Shown piece by piece: positions 48,143 through 58,271 of a stretch of 64,000 bases of DNA. A model generated the notes under the pieces. That model saw only the letters and a list, made by a program, of their open reading frames with translations, made no database searches and was not told the DNA's origin. The DNA is from an uncultured Psychromonas sp. (lineage in GTDB: Bacteria; Pseudomonadota; Gammaproteobacteria; Enterobacterales; Psychromonadaceae). A program made the translations under genes and the position numbers. The stretch covers positions 1 through 64,000 of the forward strand of contig NZ_CANLFB010000019.1 of assembly GCF_947489755.1 (NCBI RefSeq), read 5' to 3'. Numbering within the stretch: position 1 is the stretch's first letter; every line of letters starts with the position of its first letter.

Positions 48143-48198
48143 GTCATTATGACACTATTTAAACAATGTCATTTAAACAATTAAAATGTCATAATGAC
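48143..48198. promoter_or_regulatory. three NorR enhancer sites
   Basis: GTCATTATGAC (48143-48153), GTCATTTAAAC (48168-48178) and GTCATAATGAC (48188-48198) all fit GT-N7-AC; the outer two are palindromic. They lie about 75, 100 and 120 bases upstream of the predicted norV start. E. coli also has three NorR sites between norR and norV. The third covers the most upstream ATG of the norR frame (48194). Confidence 0.85.
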
Positions 48199-48229
48199 AA
48201 TAGAGAATCACTTTGATAGTAGGTTTAAT

Positions 48230-49786
48230 ATGAGCAATAAATATCAAGCATTAACGCAATTAGCGATTGATTTAACGGTCAGTGTTTCTAGTCAGGATAG
48301 ATTTGATCGTCTGCTGTCAGTTATCCGTAAACTATTTAATTGTAATGCTTCAGCATTATTAGCTTTTCAGCACCAACAATTTTCCCCGCTAGCGATTAAT
48401 GGTCTTTATGATGAAGTATTAGGACGACGCTTTAATATTCAAGAACACCCTAGATTAGAAGCAATTGCTAGAGCGGGCGATGTTGTTCGCTTTCCTGCTG
48501 ACAGCACATTACCCGATCCTTATGATGGGCTTATTCCGAATCATCAGGGGGAATTAAATGTTCACTCTTGTATTGGGCTGCCATTACTTGCCAATGATCG
48601 TTTAATTGGCGCATTAACCATCGATGCTTTCGACCCTCACCAATTTGATCAATTTAGTGATGATGACCTACGTATTATCAGTGCCCTAGCCGCCGCAAGC
48701 TTGCATACTTCACTGTTAATGGAGAGGCTAGAAAACCAAGCTGGCGTGTTCAGCAATAGCGATCCTCTTGACTCTTTTACATCACAGACAAGCGGTATGA
48801 TTGGTCAATCACAAGGGATCTTAGATCTTAAATCACAGATTAAAGCGGTAGCTGATACTGAACTGTCGGTTTTAATTACTGGCGAAACAGGTGTGGGCAA
48901 AGAGTTAGTCGCCTCTTCCATACATCAGCAGTCAACGCGTTGCGATAATAACCTGATTTATTTAAACTGCGCAGCATTGCCAGAGTCGGTCGCAGAGAGT
49001 GAATTATTTGGGCATGTAAAGGGCGCGTTTACTGGGGCGATAAGTGATCGTAAAGGTAAATTTGAACTTGCTAATAACAGCACACTTTTTCTAGATGAAG
49101 TGGGTGAGTTGCCGCTATCACTACAAGCAAAGTTGCTTCGTGCTTTACAGTACGGCGATATCCAACGTGTTGGCGATGAAAAAAGTTTAAAAGTTAATAC
49201 ACGAATTGTTGCAGCAACTAATCGTACACTTCATGAGGAAGTCAAAGCAGGACGCTTTCGTGCTGACCTTTACCATCGTTTGAATGTATTCCCTGTACAC
49301 GTTCCCCCACTACGAGAGCGAGATAATGATGTCGTATTATTATCAGGATTCTTTGCTGAACGATGCCGTGCAAAATTAGGTTTTAAACGTTTAACCATTG
49401 ATCCCGCTGCTATCAATATTTTACAACAGTATTCGTGGCCGGGTAATGTGCGAGAGTTAGAGCATGCCATCAATCGTGCGGCGGTGATTGCAAAATCACA
49501 AGCAGCAGATTCATACCTACAATTAAAAGCAAACCACTTTCAACTCAATGCAGAAAACCTTGCCACACAGAACCAAACTTCAATAAATATAACATCAGCT
49601 AAAAATAATAAATCATTTTCCACTGAACATGATCAAGGATTACGTGAAGCAACCAATAGTTTTCAAGCCGCAGTCATTAAGCAGACATACCAAGAAAATG
49701 ATAATAATTGGGTCTCAACAGCAAAGCAGCTTAAGCTCGATACCGGTAATCTCCATCGCTTAGCTAAACGACTTAATTTGAAATAA
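48230..49786 (+). CDS. norR: nitric-oxide-responsive sigma-54 activator NorR
   Basis: NO sensor that activates norVW. The N-terminal GAF domain (about 15-170) binds NO at a non-haem iron; LGRRF.....PRLEAIARAGDVVRFPADS matches E. coli closely. The AAA+ domain (about 190-425) has Walker A GETGVGKE, the sigma-54 contact loop GAFTGA and the LFLDEVGELP Walker B. A C-terminal Fis-like helix-turn-helix ends the protein, after a longer Asn/Ser-rich linker than in E. coli. I place the start at 48230 (518 aa), because AGG precedes it and the ATG at 48194 lies inside a NorR site. Divergent from norVW. Confidence 0.94.
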   Translation: MSNKYQALTQLAIDLTVSVSSQDRFDRLLSVIRKLFNCNASALLAFQHQQFSPLAINGLYDEVLGRRFNIQEHPRLEAIARAGDVVRFPADSTLPDPYDGLIPNHQGELNVHSCIGLPLLANDRLIGALTIDAFDPHQFDQFSDDDLRIISALAAASLHTSLLMERLENQAGVFSNSDPLDSFTSQTSGMIGQSQGILDLKSQIKAVADTELSVLITGETGVGKELVASSIHQQSTRCDNNLIYLNCAALPESVAESELFGHVKGAFTGAISDRKGKFELANNSTLFLDEVGELPLSLQAKLLRALQYGDIQRVGDEKSLKVNTRIVAATNRTLHEEVKAGRFRADLYHRLNVFPVHVPPLRERDNDVVLLSGFFAERCRAKLGFKRLTIDPAAINILQQYSWPGNVRELEHAINRAAVIAKSQAADSYLQLKANHFQLNAENLATQNQTSINITSAKNNKSFSTEHDQGLREATNSFQAAVIKQTYQENDNNWVSTAKQLKLDTGNLHRLAKRLNLK

Positions 49787-50268
49787 TGTGACATATTCTA
49801 TTAGGCCCAAAGGTTTTAAATTATTTGGTTTTATACATAATATTCGGTACAGGCCATCAATGCTTTTTATAACGCGGTCCAATCCGTTCCCCCAGCAACA
49901 GTGCCTTTAATAAAAGGATCATAAAAGTGTTCAAGCGAGAGGAAATTCGACATAAAATAGTTAGCTAACTATTACAGCATTCCGCTATATAAGCCTAACC
50001 ATAAAGGACTAAAATAAATAAAAATAAAAATAAATGATGCAAATTCAAACAACTGAAGGTAGTTTATTTAAGTAGTTGACTGCTCGGTCAGCTTAAACGT
50101 CGCTAATAACATTAAATTTATCTTTAATGTTAGGTTTTAACTAATCTGTCATCTTGCATGTGTAAATTGCGCTAGCGAGATAACACTATCTAATTTCATA
50201 ACATCGAAATAAATAAGAATTAGTAACTATAAAATAATAAAAGCATATTAAAAATCTAAGGGAATACA
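49787..50268. other. intergenic region between norR and the 5'-nucleotidase gene
   Basis: No gene seen in 482 bases. It holds an 18-bp perfect palindrome (arm AATAGTTAG, 49956-49973) and a hairpin with perfect 9-bp arms AACATTAAA/TTTAATGTT (50108-50131). Either could be a regulator site or leader structure for the nucleotidase gene. The ribosome site is AAGGG, seven bases before 50269. Confidence 0.5.
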
Positions 50269-51999
50269 ATGTTAAACAAAAAAGTAAACGGTATTACTTG
50301 TGCCTTGCTAGCAGCAGGCATTTTATCTGGATGTAATAGTGATAGCACTGACAATACGGACATAGAAGTCCAAGAAAAAGTTACATTTACTATTTTACAC
50401 ACCAATGATAACCACGGTCGCTTTTGGCAAAATGACGATGGCGAATACGGCATGGCCGCGCGTAAAACATTAATCGATACGATACGTGCTGAAGTAGAAG
50501 CAGAAGGCGGTGTTGCACTAGTATTCTCAGGCGGTGATGTTAACACTGGTGTGCCAGAATCTGACTTACAAGATGCAATACCTGACTTTGTGGGTATGAA
50601 TGCAATTGCATATGATGCAATGGCTGTGGGTAACCATGAATTTGATAACCCACTAGAAACATTAGAAACACAAAGAGACTTAGCAGAGTTTCCAATGCTT
50701 TCAGCTAATATTTATAACGCAGACGGCAGTCGCTACTTTGATGCCTACAAAACGTTTGATATCAATGGTGTGAGTTTAGCCTTAATTGGTTTTACAACCG
50801 ATGATACTGCTAAATTGTCTAACCCTGAATATATTGGCGATTTAACGTTTACTGATCCTCAAGATGAAGCACCGACATTAATCAATGAACTTAGAACTGA
50901 TGGTGCTGATATTGTAATGGCCGTAACACACATGGGTCACTATGCTGATGCTGCAAGTGGTAGTAATGCACCGGGTGATGTTGCACTAGCGCGTTCATTA
51001 ACTGAAGGTCAACTTGATGCGATTATCGGTGGTCACTCTCAAAATCCAGTATGTATGGAGCCAGGTGATAATACTGTTTATGCTGACTTTAATCCAGGTG
51101 ATGATTGTGTACCTGATCAACAAAATGGTACTTACATTGTACAAGCACATGAATGGGGTAAATACGTTGGTCGTGCTGACTTCACCTACGACAATGGCGT
51201 ATTAACACTAGATAGCTATGCGTTGATTCCCGTTAATTTAAAAGAAGAAGTAGCGGTACTTGATGAGAATGGAGACCCTGTACTTGATGAAGAGGGTGAA
51301 GCAACAACTGAACTTGTATTTATTCAAGATGAAATCACAAAAGACGCAGACTTATTAGCAACATTACAAGTATACCAAGATGCAGGTGAAGCGGGCTTAG
51401 ATGAAACATTAGCAACGCTAAGCGGCGATCTAAACGGTGAACGAGCGGATGTCCGTAGCATGCAAACTAACATGGGCCGTTTAATTGCTATCGCACAAAG
51501 TGAGCGTGTTAATGCTGACTTTGGTGTAATGAACTCTGGTGGTGTACGTGCTTCTATTGCCGAAGGTGATATTACTTACCGTGACGTATTAACTGTTCAG
51601 CCTTTTGGTAATACAGTGACATTAGCAACGATGACCGGTGCAGAAGTTAAAGAGTACTTAGGTACTGTCGCAACGTTCACACAAGGTGCAGGCGCTTACG
51701 CGCAAATTACCGATGTAAAAATGGAAGTTAACTGTACTGCTGGGTCAGTAGATATCACCAGTATTGGTGGTGAAGTATTCTCTGAAACAAATGAATACAC
51801 TTTCTCTATCCCAAGCTTTAATGCAGCAGGTGGTGACGGTTACCCTGAACTAGAAGTGATCGACGAAGGCACGGTTGATGCTGATGCTTTACAAGCCTTC
51901 TTTGTAGAGCAAGGTAATGTAGTCGCAATTGACTATGATCCGATTGGTGATATTGTTTACACTAACTCTACCAGTACTGAAGGTTGTGCAGCTGAATAA
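50269..51999 (+). CDS. 5'-nucleotidase (UshA-type), lipoprotein
   Basis: Extracytoplasmic nucleotide hydrolase of 576 aa. The lipoprotein signal ends GILSGC (Cys22). The metallophosphoesterase domain shows TILHTNDNHGRF (41-52), GNHEFDN near 124-130 and THMGHY near 224-229. The 5'-nucleotidase C-terminal domain starts near 385 and includes MNSGGVRASI and the substrate-stacking FNAAGGDGYPEL near the end. It probably releases nucleosides and phosphate from external nucleotides. Acidic composition suits a marine periplasm. It is monocistronic with a strong terminator. Confidence 0.92.
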   Translation: MLNKKVNGITCALLAAGILSGCNSDSTDNTDIEVQEKVTFTILHTNDNHGRFWQNDDGEYGMAARKTLIDTIRAEVEAEGGVALVFSGGDVNTGVPESDLQDAIPDFVGMNAIAYDAMAVGNHEFDNPLETLETQRDLAEFPMLSANIYNADGSRYFDAYKTFDINGVSLALIGFTTDDTAKLSNPEYIGDLTFTDPQDEAPTLINELRTDGADIVMAVTHMGHYADAASGSNAPGDVALARSLTEGQLDAIIGGHSQNPVCMEPGDNTVYADFNPGDDCVPDQQNGTYIVQAHEWGKYVGRADFTYDNGVLTLDSYALIPVNLKEEVAVLDENGDPVLDEEGEATTELVFIQDEITKDADLLATLQVYQDAGEAGLDETLATLSGDLNGERADVRSMQTNMGRLIAIAQSERVNADFGVMNSGGVRASIAEGDITYRDVLTVQPFGNTVTLATMTGAEVKEYLGTVATFTQGAGAYAQITDVKMEVNCTAGSVDITSIGGEVFSETNEYTFSIPSFNAAGGDGYPELEVIDEGTVDADALQAFFVEQGNVVAIDYDPIGDIVYTNSTSTEGCAAE

Positions 52000-52045
52000 G
52001 CTATTTAATGTATAAAGTTATTATCGAGTTAAATCGATAATAAAC

Positions 52046-52081
52046 AAAAAGCCTCAATTTTAATAAAATTGAGGCTTTTTT
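52046..52081. terminator. bidirectional terminator after the 5'-nucleotidase gene
   Basis: Long perfect stem AAAAAGCCTCAATTTT with AAAATTGAGGCTTTTT and a 3-base loop, then extra T. It also lies 25 bases past the stop of the converging DUF6436-type gene. Confidence 0.93.
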
Positions 52082-52106
52082 AACTTCTAAAGCCTTTCAA
52101 ATACCA

Positions 52107-52640
52107 TCACAAGTTACAATAACAACCTGATGCATCATTTAAAATTAAGTCCGAACGATAACCTTTAGCATAGTTATTCATCACCGTTTCAACATATCCA
52201 TTAGATTCAGTACAAGCTAAACCAATTGAATAAGGCCCCAAATACAATAATGTTTGTGTGTCACTCACAATCATTATGGAAGGTGTTGATGGGATGATTG
52301 TTGATAGGTTTGCAGGTAAATTGACATTAATAACCTTAAACCCCGTTAATCCTGCTTGTTCATTAATATCTTTTTTATGCGCTTCAGAATATTGTGTGCA
52401 AGAACAATGATCACTAGTGAAATGAATAATAGTGTCGCTTAGATCTACATTTTTAAGTTGAGCTATTTTCCTCAACTCCTGCATTACAAAAATACTATTT
52501 TGACCTGTTAGCTTTTCTTCTGGATCGTAACTGATTAAACGGCCACTAATAAAATAGATAGCCGTCAAGACAGTAAAAACAAGCCACAAAATGAAAACAG
52601 CATAATGGACACGCGTTATTTTTTTATTTGAATCTTGCAA
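52107..52640 (-). CDS. membrane-anchored thioredoxin-like protein (DUF6436-like)
   Basis: Protein of 177 aa with one N-terminal membrane helix (about 13-32) and an exported domain. [13 protein letters not shown] (about 69-81) resembles a thioredoxin-type redox site (CSC), TPSIMIV (about 118-124) supplies the cis-proline position, and the end is GCYCNL. I assign DUF6436 from general resemblance only. It begins at TTG inside the end of the chemoreceptor gene, overlapping by 17 bases in another frame, so it is probably co-translated with it. Partner and substrate unknown. Confidence 0.72.
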   Translation of the reverse strand: MQDSNKKITRVHYAVFILWLVFTVLTAIYFISGRLISYDPEEKLTGQNSIFVMQELRKIAQLKNVDLSDTIIHFTSDHCSCTQYSEAHKKDINEQAGLTGFKVINVNLPANLSTIIPSTPSIMIVSDTQTLLYLGPYSIGLACTESNGYVETVMNNYAKGYRSDLILNDASGCYCNL

Positions 52641-54090
52641 TGCTTGATTCTAATAAAGTAACAGAATGAGAGATGTTATCGGCTTCTTGCGCTAACATAT
52701 CTACTTTTTTAGTATCATCCTTACTTAATGAACTCACCTTCTCTGTGCTTTGTGCAATATCATTGGTCGCTACTGACTGTTCTTCCACAGCAGATGCAAC
52801 TGAATGCGCTATATCACTAGATAATGACACTAACGCTGAAGCATTAATGATTTCTTTATTCGCTTGGCCTGCCACAGAAATTACAATATCAACGGCATCA
52901 ATACATTGCACCATTGATTGAGTAGATGATTGTGAATGATTTACAAGTTGTACTAATGTTTCATTAACTTGTTTTGTGCTGTCTTTGGTTCGATTAGCAA
53001 GCGCTCTTACTTCATCTGCTACCACCGCAAACCCACGCCCTTGTTCGCCCGCTCTAGCGGCTTCTATCGCAGCATTAAGTGCTAGTAAGTTAGTCTGATC
53101 TGCAATACTGGTTATTTCAGATAAAACCTTGGCAATAACGTCACTCGCATTAGCTAACGCGGTTATTTCAACACTGGTTTTATTCAATGCACCAGTCAAT
53201 TGGGCATTTTTAAGATTTATTTCTTCAATGTAGTCATTGGCTTTTTGGGTTGAAGACGTGGCATCTCTCATTTGTAAACTTAACTCATTGGTATCTTTAG
53301 CTATTGAAGCGACGGTTACCGCCATTTCTTCAACGGAAGAAGCAATATTCTCAGTTTCTGCTTGTCTGTCATTTGCAGATATTTCAAGTTCAGTCTTTGC
53401 TGAAACCAAATTATTAGCGTTAACAATAAAATCAGTCGTTTGATTCTTAACACCTGTCACAACATTGTCGAGTACAATTAAAAGTTCATTAAAACCAACC
53501 AACACAAGATTACCATCAGCATTAGCACGTACCTTTAAATCCAGTGAATCTTCATTCTCTGTTAATATTTTTGTGACTCGTGCTAACTCTTTACCAACTT
53601 GGCTATCGTCGTATAATATTTTTGCAATATAACCAGCAATAATGGCTTCTACCACAGCGTAAACAGCGTGAATAATAACCGTGGAGAAGTATAGTCTGTC
53701 TAGATCAAATATATAGACACCAGACCCACTCACTTGTAGAAAATAGAAAGAGAGATGGTGTACTGCAATTAACAAAGCAGCTGAAATAAAGACTTTCCAA
53801 TCGCTAAAAATGATCAGAATTGCCATTAAGATGAATATTTCAAAATGGGCTTCTATCAAGCCATTCATTTGATGTATATGTAAACAAGCAAAGATCATGG
53901 CTGATAGTGCAGAAGCATGCTTGGTTAGTGTTGCATTAGGTGCAGTTTGCATTAACCATAGCGGCATTAGCATCGCTGGCAAACCTATTAATATTGCTTC
54001 AATAAAAGTCCCGTAGATGAATGCAAGTCCTATTGACTCAACAAACAGTAATACGAGAACACTGGAAAACGCTTTATTTACTTTATTCAT
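52624..54090 (-). CDS. methyl-accepting chemotaxis protein with six-helix membrane sensor
   Basis: Chemoreceptor of 488 aa. Instead of a periplasmic ligand domain it has about six N-terminal membrane helices (about 8-180), containing conserved histidines ([23 protein letters not shown]). There is no clear HAMP domain. The cytoplasmic signalling domain has the CheW/CheA-contact hairpin [29 protein letters not shown] (about 345-373), flanked by coiled coils that carry methylation sites. Similar multi-helix receptors occur in vibrios. It has AAAGG before the ATG and overlaps the thioredoxin-like gene. The signal is unknown; membrane-embedded histidines could mean a redox or metal signal. Confidence 0.9.
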   Translation of the reverse strand: MNKVNKAFSSVLVLLFVESIGLAFIYGTFIEAILIGLPAMLMPLWLMQTAPNATLTKHASALSAMIFACLHIHQMNGLIEAHFEIFILMAILIIFSDWKVFISAALLIAVHHLSFYFLQVSGSGVYIFDLDRLYFSTVIIHAVYAVVEAIIAGYIAKILYDDSQVGKELARVTKILTENEDSLDLKVRANADGNLVLVGFNELLIVLDNVVTGVKNQTTDFIVNANNLVSAKTELEISANDRQAETENIASSVEEMAVTVASIAKDTNELSLQMRDATSSTQKANDYIEEINLKNAQLTGALNKTSVEITALANASDVIAKVLSEITSIADQTNLLALNAAIEAARAGEQGRGFAVVADEVRALANRTKDSTKQVNETLVQLVNHSQSSTQSMVQCIDAVDIVISVAGQANKEIINASALVSLSSDIAHSVASAVEEQSVATNDIAQSTEKVSSLSKDDTKKVDMLAQEADNISHSVTLLESSIARFK

Positions 54091-54353
54091 TACTTACCTT
54101 TGCATATTTTCAATAAAATATGCATTTCACTAATATGTTCAAAAAGGAAGCAGATGATACGGCATTAACTATGTTCTAGATCATTAAATCGCCAAAAAAT
54201 ACCTAAATATGATTAAATTAATATAGAGGTGATAATTATTTAGGAATAATTTATTGATTAATAATATGAATTTTGAAGAGTGTGATGATGAAAGTATTCA
54301 TAAAGTTCAATAGAAACAAGTAAGTAAAGGTATTTAGAGATGACTAATATGAA

Positions 54354-54379
54354 AAAACCTATCTTATTAGATAGGTTTT
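54354..54379 (-). terminator. intrinsic terminator after the ethanolamine permease gene
   Basis: Perfect 11-bp stem AAAACCTATCT with AGATAGGTTTT and a 4-base loop, followed by T on the minus strand, 28 bases past the stop. The rest of the gap 54091-54407 shows no gene. Confidence 0.85.
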
Positions 54380-54407
54380 AATTAATTGAGATTGAACGCC
54401 TTAATAT

Positions 54408-55799
54408 TTAATTAGTTACAAGCTCATCTTCAGCACGAGACAACATCGCAAACTCTTCTTCAGCAGAAGAAGCTACTAAATTGTTTCTACCGACTAAAGC
54501 GTAATACGCCATACCGATAACAAAGAGTACGAATGTAAAGTAGAACGCTCTTACATCGTAAGCATAAACACCCGTTAATGCGATTAAAGACAATACGAAT
54601 GAAATACCAGAAGTCACCACACCACCCGGTGTTTTGTATGGGCGATTAAGATTTGGTTGTTTTATACGTAATAGGATGTGGCTACCAGACATCATTGCGT
54701 ATGATACTGTTGCACCGACAACGGCCATTGATAACATTAAGTCACCTTCTCCCGTTAACGATAATAGAAAACCTAATATGCCAGGTACAATAAGTGCACC
54801 TACAGGTACTTTACGTTTGCTAGTTAATGACAGTTTCTGTGGTAAGTAACCTGCACGAGATAATGCAAAGACTAAACGGCTATAACCATAAATAATAGAG
54901 AAGAATGACGCAACCAAACCCGCTAAACCTAATACATTCACCATAGTCGCAATATTTGGGTTACCCGTCATTTTTAATGCATCAACTAATGGTACAGCAC
55001 TACCTGCAGTCACTTGTGCACCAGCGGCACCTGCCACTAAAACAACCACTAAAATGGCAGTAAATAGTAAGAAAATCATCGCAGCAATAATACCTTTAGG
55101 CACATCTTTAGCGGGATCTTTTGCTTCTTCTGCTGCAAGCGGTACACCTTCTACGGCAAGGAATAACCACATTGCAAAAGGTAAAGCAGCCCAAACACCG
55201 TAATACCCCATTGGCAAGAACTCTGTACCGCCCTCTGATGGGATAATATCGAATAGGTTATCAACATTAAACTCAGGTAATAACACAACGCCTGTTGCTA
55301 TGATTGCTAATACCGCTAATGCACTGATCACCATCATCACTTTTAATGCTTCACCTGCACCAAAGATATGGATACCAACAAAAACAAGATAGAAAGCAGC
55401 ATAAACAAGCGGCCCATCAAGCCCTAATAGTTCATTAACCGAAGAACCAATGAAAATAACAATCGCAGCAGGCGCAAGTGTATATTCAATCAATACCGCT
55501 AAACCTGTGAGATAACCTCCAGCCGGCCCCATTGCTTGGCGAGCAAAACTATAACCACCACCTGCTGCAGGAATAGCTGCTGACATTTCAGCAAGTGATA
55601 ACACCAGTGTTAAGTACATCACGCCCATTAATACAGCAGCAATGACAAAGCCACCCCAACCTGCTTGAGCAATACCAAAGTTCCATCCAGCAAAATCGCC
55701 TGAAATAACATATGAGATCCCCAAACCGGCAAGCAAGATCCAACCTGCCGCTCCTTTTTTTAATTGTCTTTGAGCAAGATACTCTTCGTTATTAGACAT
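54408..55799 (-). CDS. eat: ethanolamine permease (APC family)
   Basis: Inner-membrane permease of 463 aa with about 12 helices. The opening GWILLAGLGISYVISGDFAGWNFGIAQAGWGGF (about 16-48) and PAAGGGYSFARQAMGPAGGYLTG (about 75-97) are typical of ethanolamine permeases of the APC superfamily. The assignment is strengthened by eutB and eutC directly upstream on the same strand. AGGAA lies before the ATG. It ends at its own terminator and is the last gene of eutB-eutC-eat. Confidence 0.88.
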   Translation of the reverse strand: MSNNEEYLAQRQLKKGAAGWILLAGLGISYVISGDFAGWNFGIAQAGWGGFVIAAVLMGVMYLTLVLSLAEMSAAIPAAGGGYSFARQAMGPAGGYLTGLAVLIEYTLAPAAIVIFIGSSVNELLGLDGPLVYAAFYLVFVGIHIFGAGEALKVMMVISALAVLAIIATGVVLLPEFNVDNLFDIIPSEGGTEFLPMGYYGVWAALPFAMWLFLAVEGVPLAAEEAKDPAKDVPKGIIAAMIFLLFTAILVVVLVAGAAGAQVTAGSAVPLVDALKMTGNPNIATMVNVLGLAGLVASFFSIIYGYSRLVFALSRAGYLPQKLSLTSKRKVPVGALIVPGILGFLLSLTGEGDLMLSMAVVGATVSYAMMSGSHILLRIKQPNLNRPYKTPGGVVTSGISFVLSLIALTGVYAYDVRAFYFTFVLFVIGMAYYALVGRNNLVASSAEEEFAMLSRAEDELVTN

Positions 55800-55865
55800 A
55801 ATAGTTCCTTTTTTATTTTGGTTAGATAGTTAAAATTAATTGTTGTTTATTGAAGCAATAGCGGA

Positions 55866-56699
55866 TTAAACCGTTAAGCAAAATTGTTGTGTATCATCGG
55901 TATCAAGTAATGAATCTTCAGAACGATCTTTTAAATTTACTCCCGTTAGCTCAAGGCGATGAGATTCAGTGAGTAAATAATGTCCCTTGTGAACTGCAGC
56001 TTGGTACTTCAAACCTTCAGGACGAATATTTGAAATACAATTACGTAATGAATCTTCAATACCGCGCTTAGCATTCCATGTTAGATACATTCCCATACTG
56101 TCAGGGGAACTTAATCCCGGACGTTCGCCAATCAGAAGTACGACTTGTTTCGCATTTAAGGCTTCACAAACATCGTCTCCCACGGCAACACGGCCTTGTT
56201 GAACGACACAGATAGGGGCGATATTTAATTTTTTATTGGGTTCTTCATTGAGGCGGCTAATGAAAAGCTCAACAAAGTGTTTAGCATGGTGACTAATCGC
56301 GTAAGAAGATAAACCGTCAGCAAGCACAAACACTAAATCGTAGCGTTCACCTGCCGCAGGCTGTAAAGAAGAAATAGACTGTTCGTCCAATTGACGACCT
56401 AAATCTGGACGTTGCAGATATTCCATGCGATCACGTGCTTTGCTATGTAACTTTTGTATTGGTAAGTAAGGTTTTAATATTTCAGATTCTGCAAATTGTT
56501 CACATAATTTATCGACATCCAGTGGTACATGAACCGCATCAATAGCTTGCGCATGAGAAAGCTGAAAACGCAGTAGTTCAGATGTTGGCAGACTTGTACC
56601 CACACGCCCTAAACCAATACGCGCATCAGTAAATTGACGTAATTTTTCCCACGGGTCTTTATGGACTATTGTTGAGTCATTGGGTTTAATGTCACTCAT
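55866..56699 (-). CDS. eutC: ethanolamine ammonia-lyase small subunit
   Basis: Light chain of the adenosylcobalamin-dependent lyase that converts ethanolamine to acetaldehyde and ammonia. Residues with the family pattern are DARIGLGRVGTSLPTSELLRFQLSHAQAIDAVH (about 25-57), VFVLADGLSSYAI near 139-151 and LLIGERPGLSSPDSMG near 197-212. The start at 56699 has AAGGAG six bases upstream and overlaps the eutB stop as ATGA, so the subunits are co-translated. At 277 aa it is slightly shorter than the E. coli subunit (295), which has a longer N-terminus. Confidence 0.94.
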   Translation of the reverse strand: MSDIKPNDSTIVHKDPWEKLRQFTDARIGLGRVGTSLPTSELLRFQLSHAQAIDAVHVPLDVDKLCEQFAESEILKPYLPIQKLHSKARDRMEYLQRPDLGRQLDEQSISSLQPAAGERYDLVFVLADGLSSYAISHHAKHFVELFISRLNEEPNKKLNIAPICVVQQGRVAVGDDVCEALNAKQVVLLIGERPGLSSPDSMGMYLTWNAKRGIEDSLRNCISNIRPEGLKYQAAVHKGHYLLTESHRLELTGVNLKDRSEDSLLDTDDTQQFCLTV

Positions 56700-58096
56700 G
56701 AAAGCTCCTTGATCATATTTAATGGATGAGCAAAGCAATCAGGTAATGTGTTACTTAATTGGGTTAGGTTATCCGCAGGAGCCAATTGCATTTTTTTAAA
56801 CCATTGATCGAACTCTGGTGCAGGACGCAGTCCTAATACCTGACGCGCATAAAGAGCATCATGAAATGAGGTTGTTTGATAGTTAAGCATGATGTCATCA
56901 GAACCGGGAATGCCCATGATAAATGAACACTCTGCAACTCCTAATAGCGTTAGTAAGTTATCCATATCATTTTGATCGGCGTAGGCGTGGTTGGTATAAC
57001 AGATATCACACCCCATCGGTAAACCCAGTAACTTCCCACAGAAATGGTCTTCTAAACCTGCTCGAATAATTTGCTTCCCATCAAAAAGGTATTCAGGGCC
57101 TATAAAGCCAACCACAGTATTCACTAATAAAGGTTTAAACTTACGTGCGACTGCGTAAGCACGTGTTTCACAGGTTTGTTGATCCACACCGTGATGGCCG
57201 TTAGCAGAAAGCGCACTACCTTGACCTGTTTCAAAATACATGACGTTATTGCCGACAGTTCCGCGCTTCAACTCTAATGCGGCTTGATGTGCTTCATTTA
57301 ATACGTTGAGATTTACACCAAAACCTTGATTGGTTGCTTCAGTACCGCCAATAGACTGGAAAACCAGATCCACAGGCGCGCCAAGTTCTATTGCTTCGAT
57401 GGTGTTAGTAACATGCGTTAATACACAAGACTGTGTTGGTATTTCATAATGCTGAATAACGTCATCCATTAACTTCATTAATTTCACTGCTTGTGAAACG
57501 CTATCAGTGGCAGGGTTAATCCCTAAGACAGCATCGCCACTGCCATACATCAAACCATCAAAAATAGTTGCTGCAATACCGTTTACATCATCTGTTGGAT
57601 GGTTTGGTTGTAAGCGTGTAGATAAATGCCCGGGTAAGCCAATAGTGTTGCGGAATTGAGTAATAATATTGCATTTTTTAGCGACTAAAATAAGGTCTTG
57701 GTTACGCATTATTTTACTGACCGCAGCCACCATTTCAGGTGTAATACCTGCGCGTATACGTTTGAAATCAACTTCAGTCGTTGTCTCTTGTAATAACCAA
57801 TTGCGAAAATCGCCCACGGTTAAATGTGAAATTTCTGAAAATGCTGCGGCATCATGATCGTCAATAATAAGACGTGTTATTTCATCTTTTTCATAAGGAA
57901 TCAGTGTTTCTTCAAGAAAGGTCTTTAACGGTAATTCAGCCAATAACATTTGTGCGACAGCACGTTGCTCTGATGACATCGCAGCAACACCAGCCAATTG
58001 GTCGCCCGATCTCATTGGTGATGCTTTAGCCATCAAATCAGCAAGATTATCAAATCGATAAACATGACTACCTAGCTGATAGCGATAATTGGACAT
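56696..58096 (-). CDS. eutB: ethanolamine ammonia-lyase large subunit
   Basis: Catalytic TIM-barrel subunit that, with EutC, binds adenosylcobalamin and ethanolamine. Marks include FRNTIGLPGHLSTRLQPNHPTDD (about 148-170), GDAVLGINPATDS near 190-202, ETGQGSALSANGHHGVDQQT near 292-311 and IMGIPGSDDIMLNYQTTSFHD near 405-425. Length is 466 aa against 453 in E. coli. It is the first gene of eutB-eutC-eat and divergent from the AraC-type regulator. There is no eutA reactivase, cobalamin adenosyltransferase or acetaldehyde dehydrogenase nearby. Confidence 0.96.
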   Translation of the reverse strand: MSNYRYQLGSHVYRFDNLADLMAKASPMRSGDQLAGVAAMSSEQRAVAQMLLAELPLKTFLEETLIPYEKDEITRLIIDDHDAAAFSEISHLTVGDFRNWLLQETTTEVDFKRIRAGITPEMVAAVSKIMRNQDLILVAKKCNIITQFRNTIGLPGHLSTRLQPNHPTDDVNGIAATIFDGLMYGSGDAVLGINPATDSVSQAVKLMKLMDDVIQHYEIPTQSCVLTHVTNTIEAIELGAPVDLVFQSIGGTEATNQGFGVNLNVLNEAHQAALELKRGTVGNNVMYFETGQGSALSANGHHGVDQQTCETRAYAVARKFKPLLVNTVVGFIGPEYLFDGKQIIRAGLEDHFCGKLLGLPMGCDICYTNHAYADQNDMDNLLTLLGVAECSFIMGIPGSDDIMLNYQTTSFHDALYARQVLGLRPAPEFDQWFKKMQLAPADNLTQLSNTLPDCFAHPLNMIKELS

Positions 58097-58271
58097 GGTA
58101 AATACCTCAAAACATTAAATTCGGCGCAAACTTTGCAAACTAATAACAACATAGATTGCGAGGATCGTTCCAACTGAATAACGCTATTACGCAAAAACAA
58201 AATTACTTTTAAAACAGCATGTTAAGTAAATAACGCCTCAAATTGAGGCATAAATAAGAAAAGGCGGAAAA

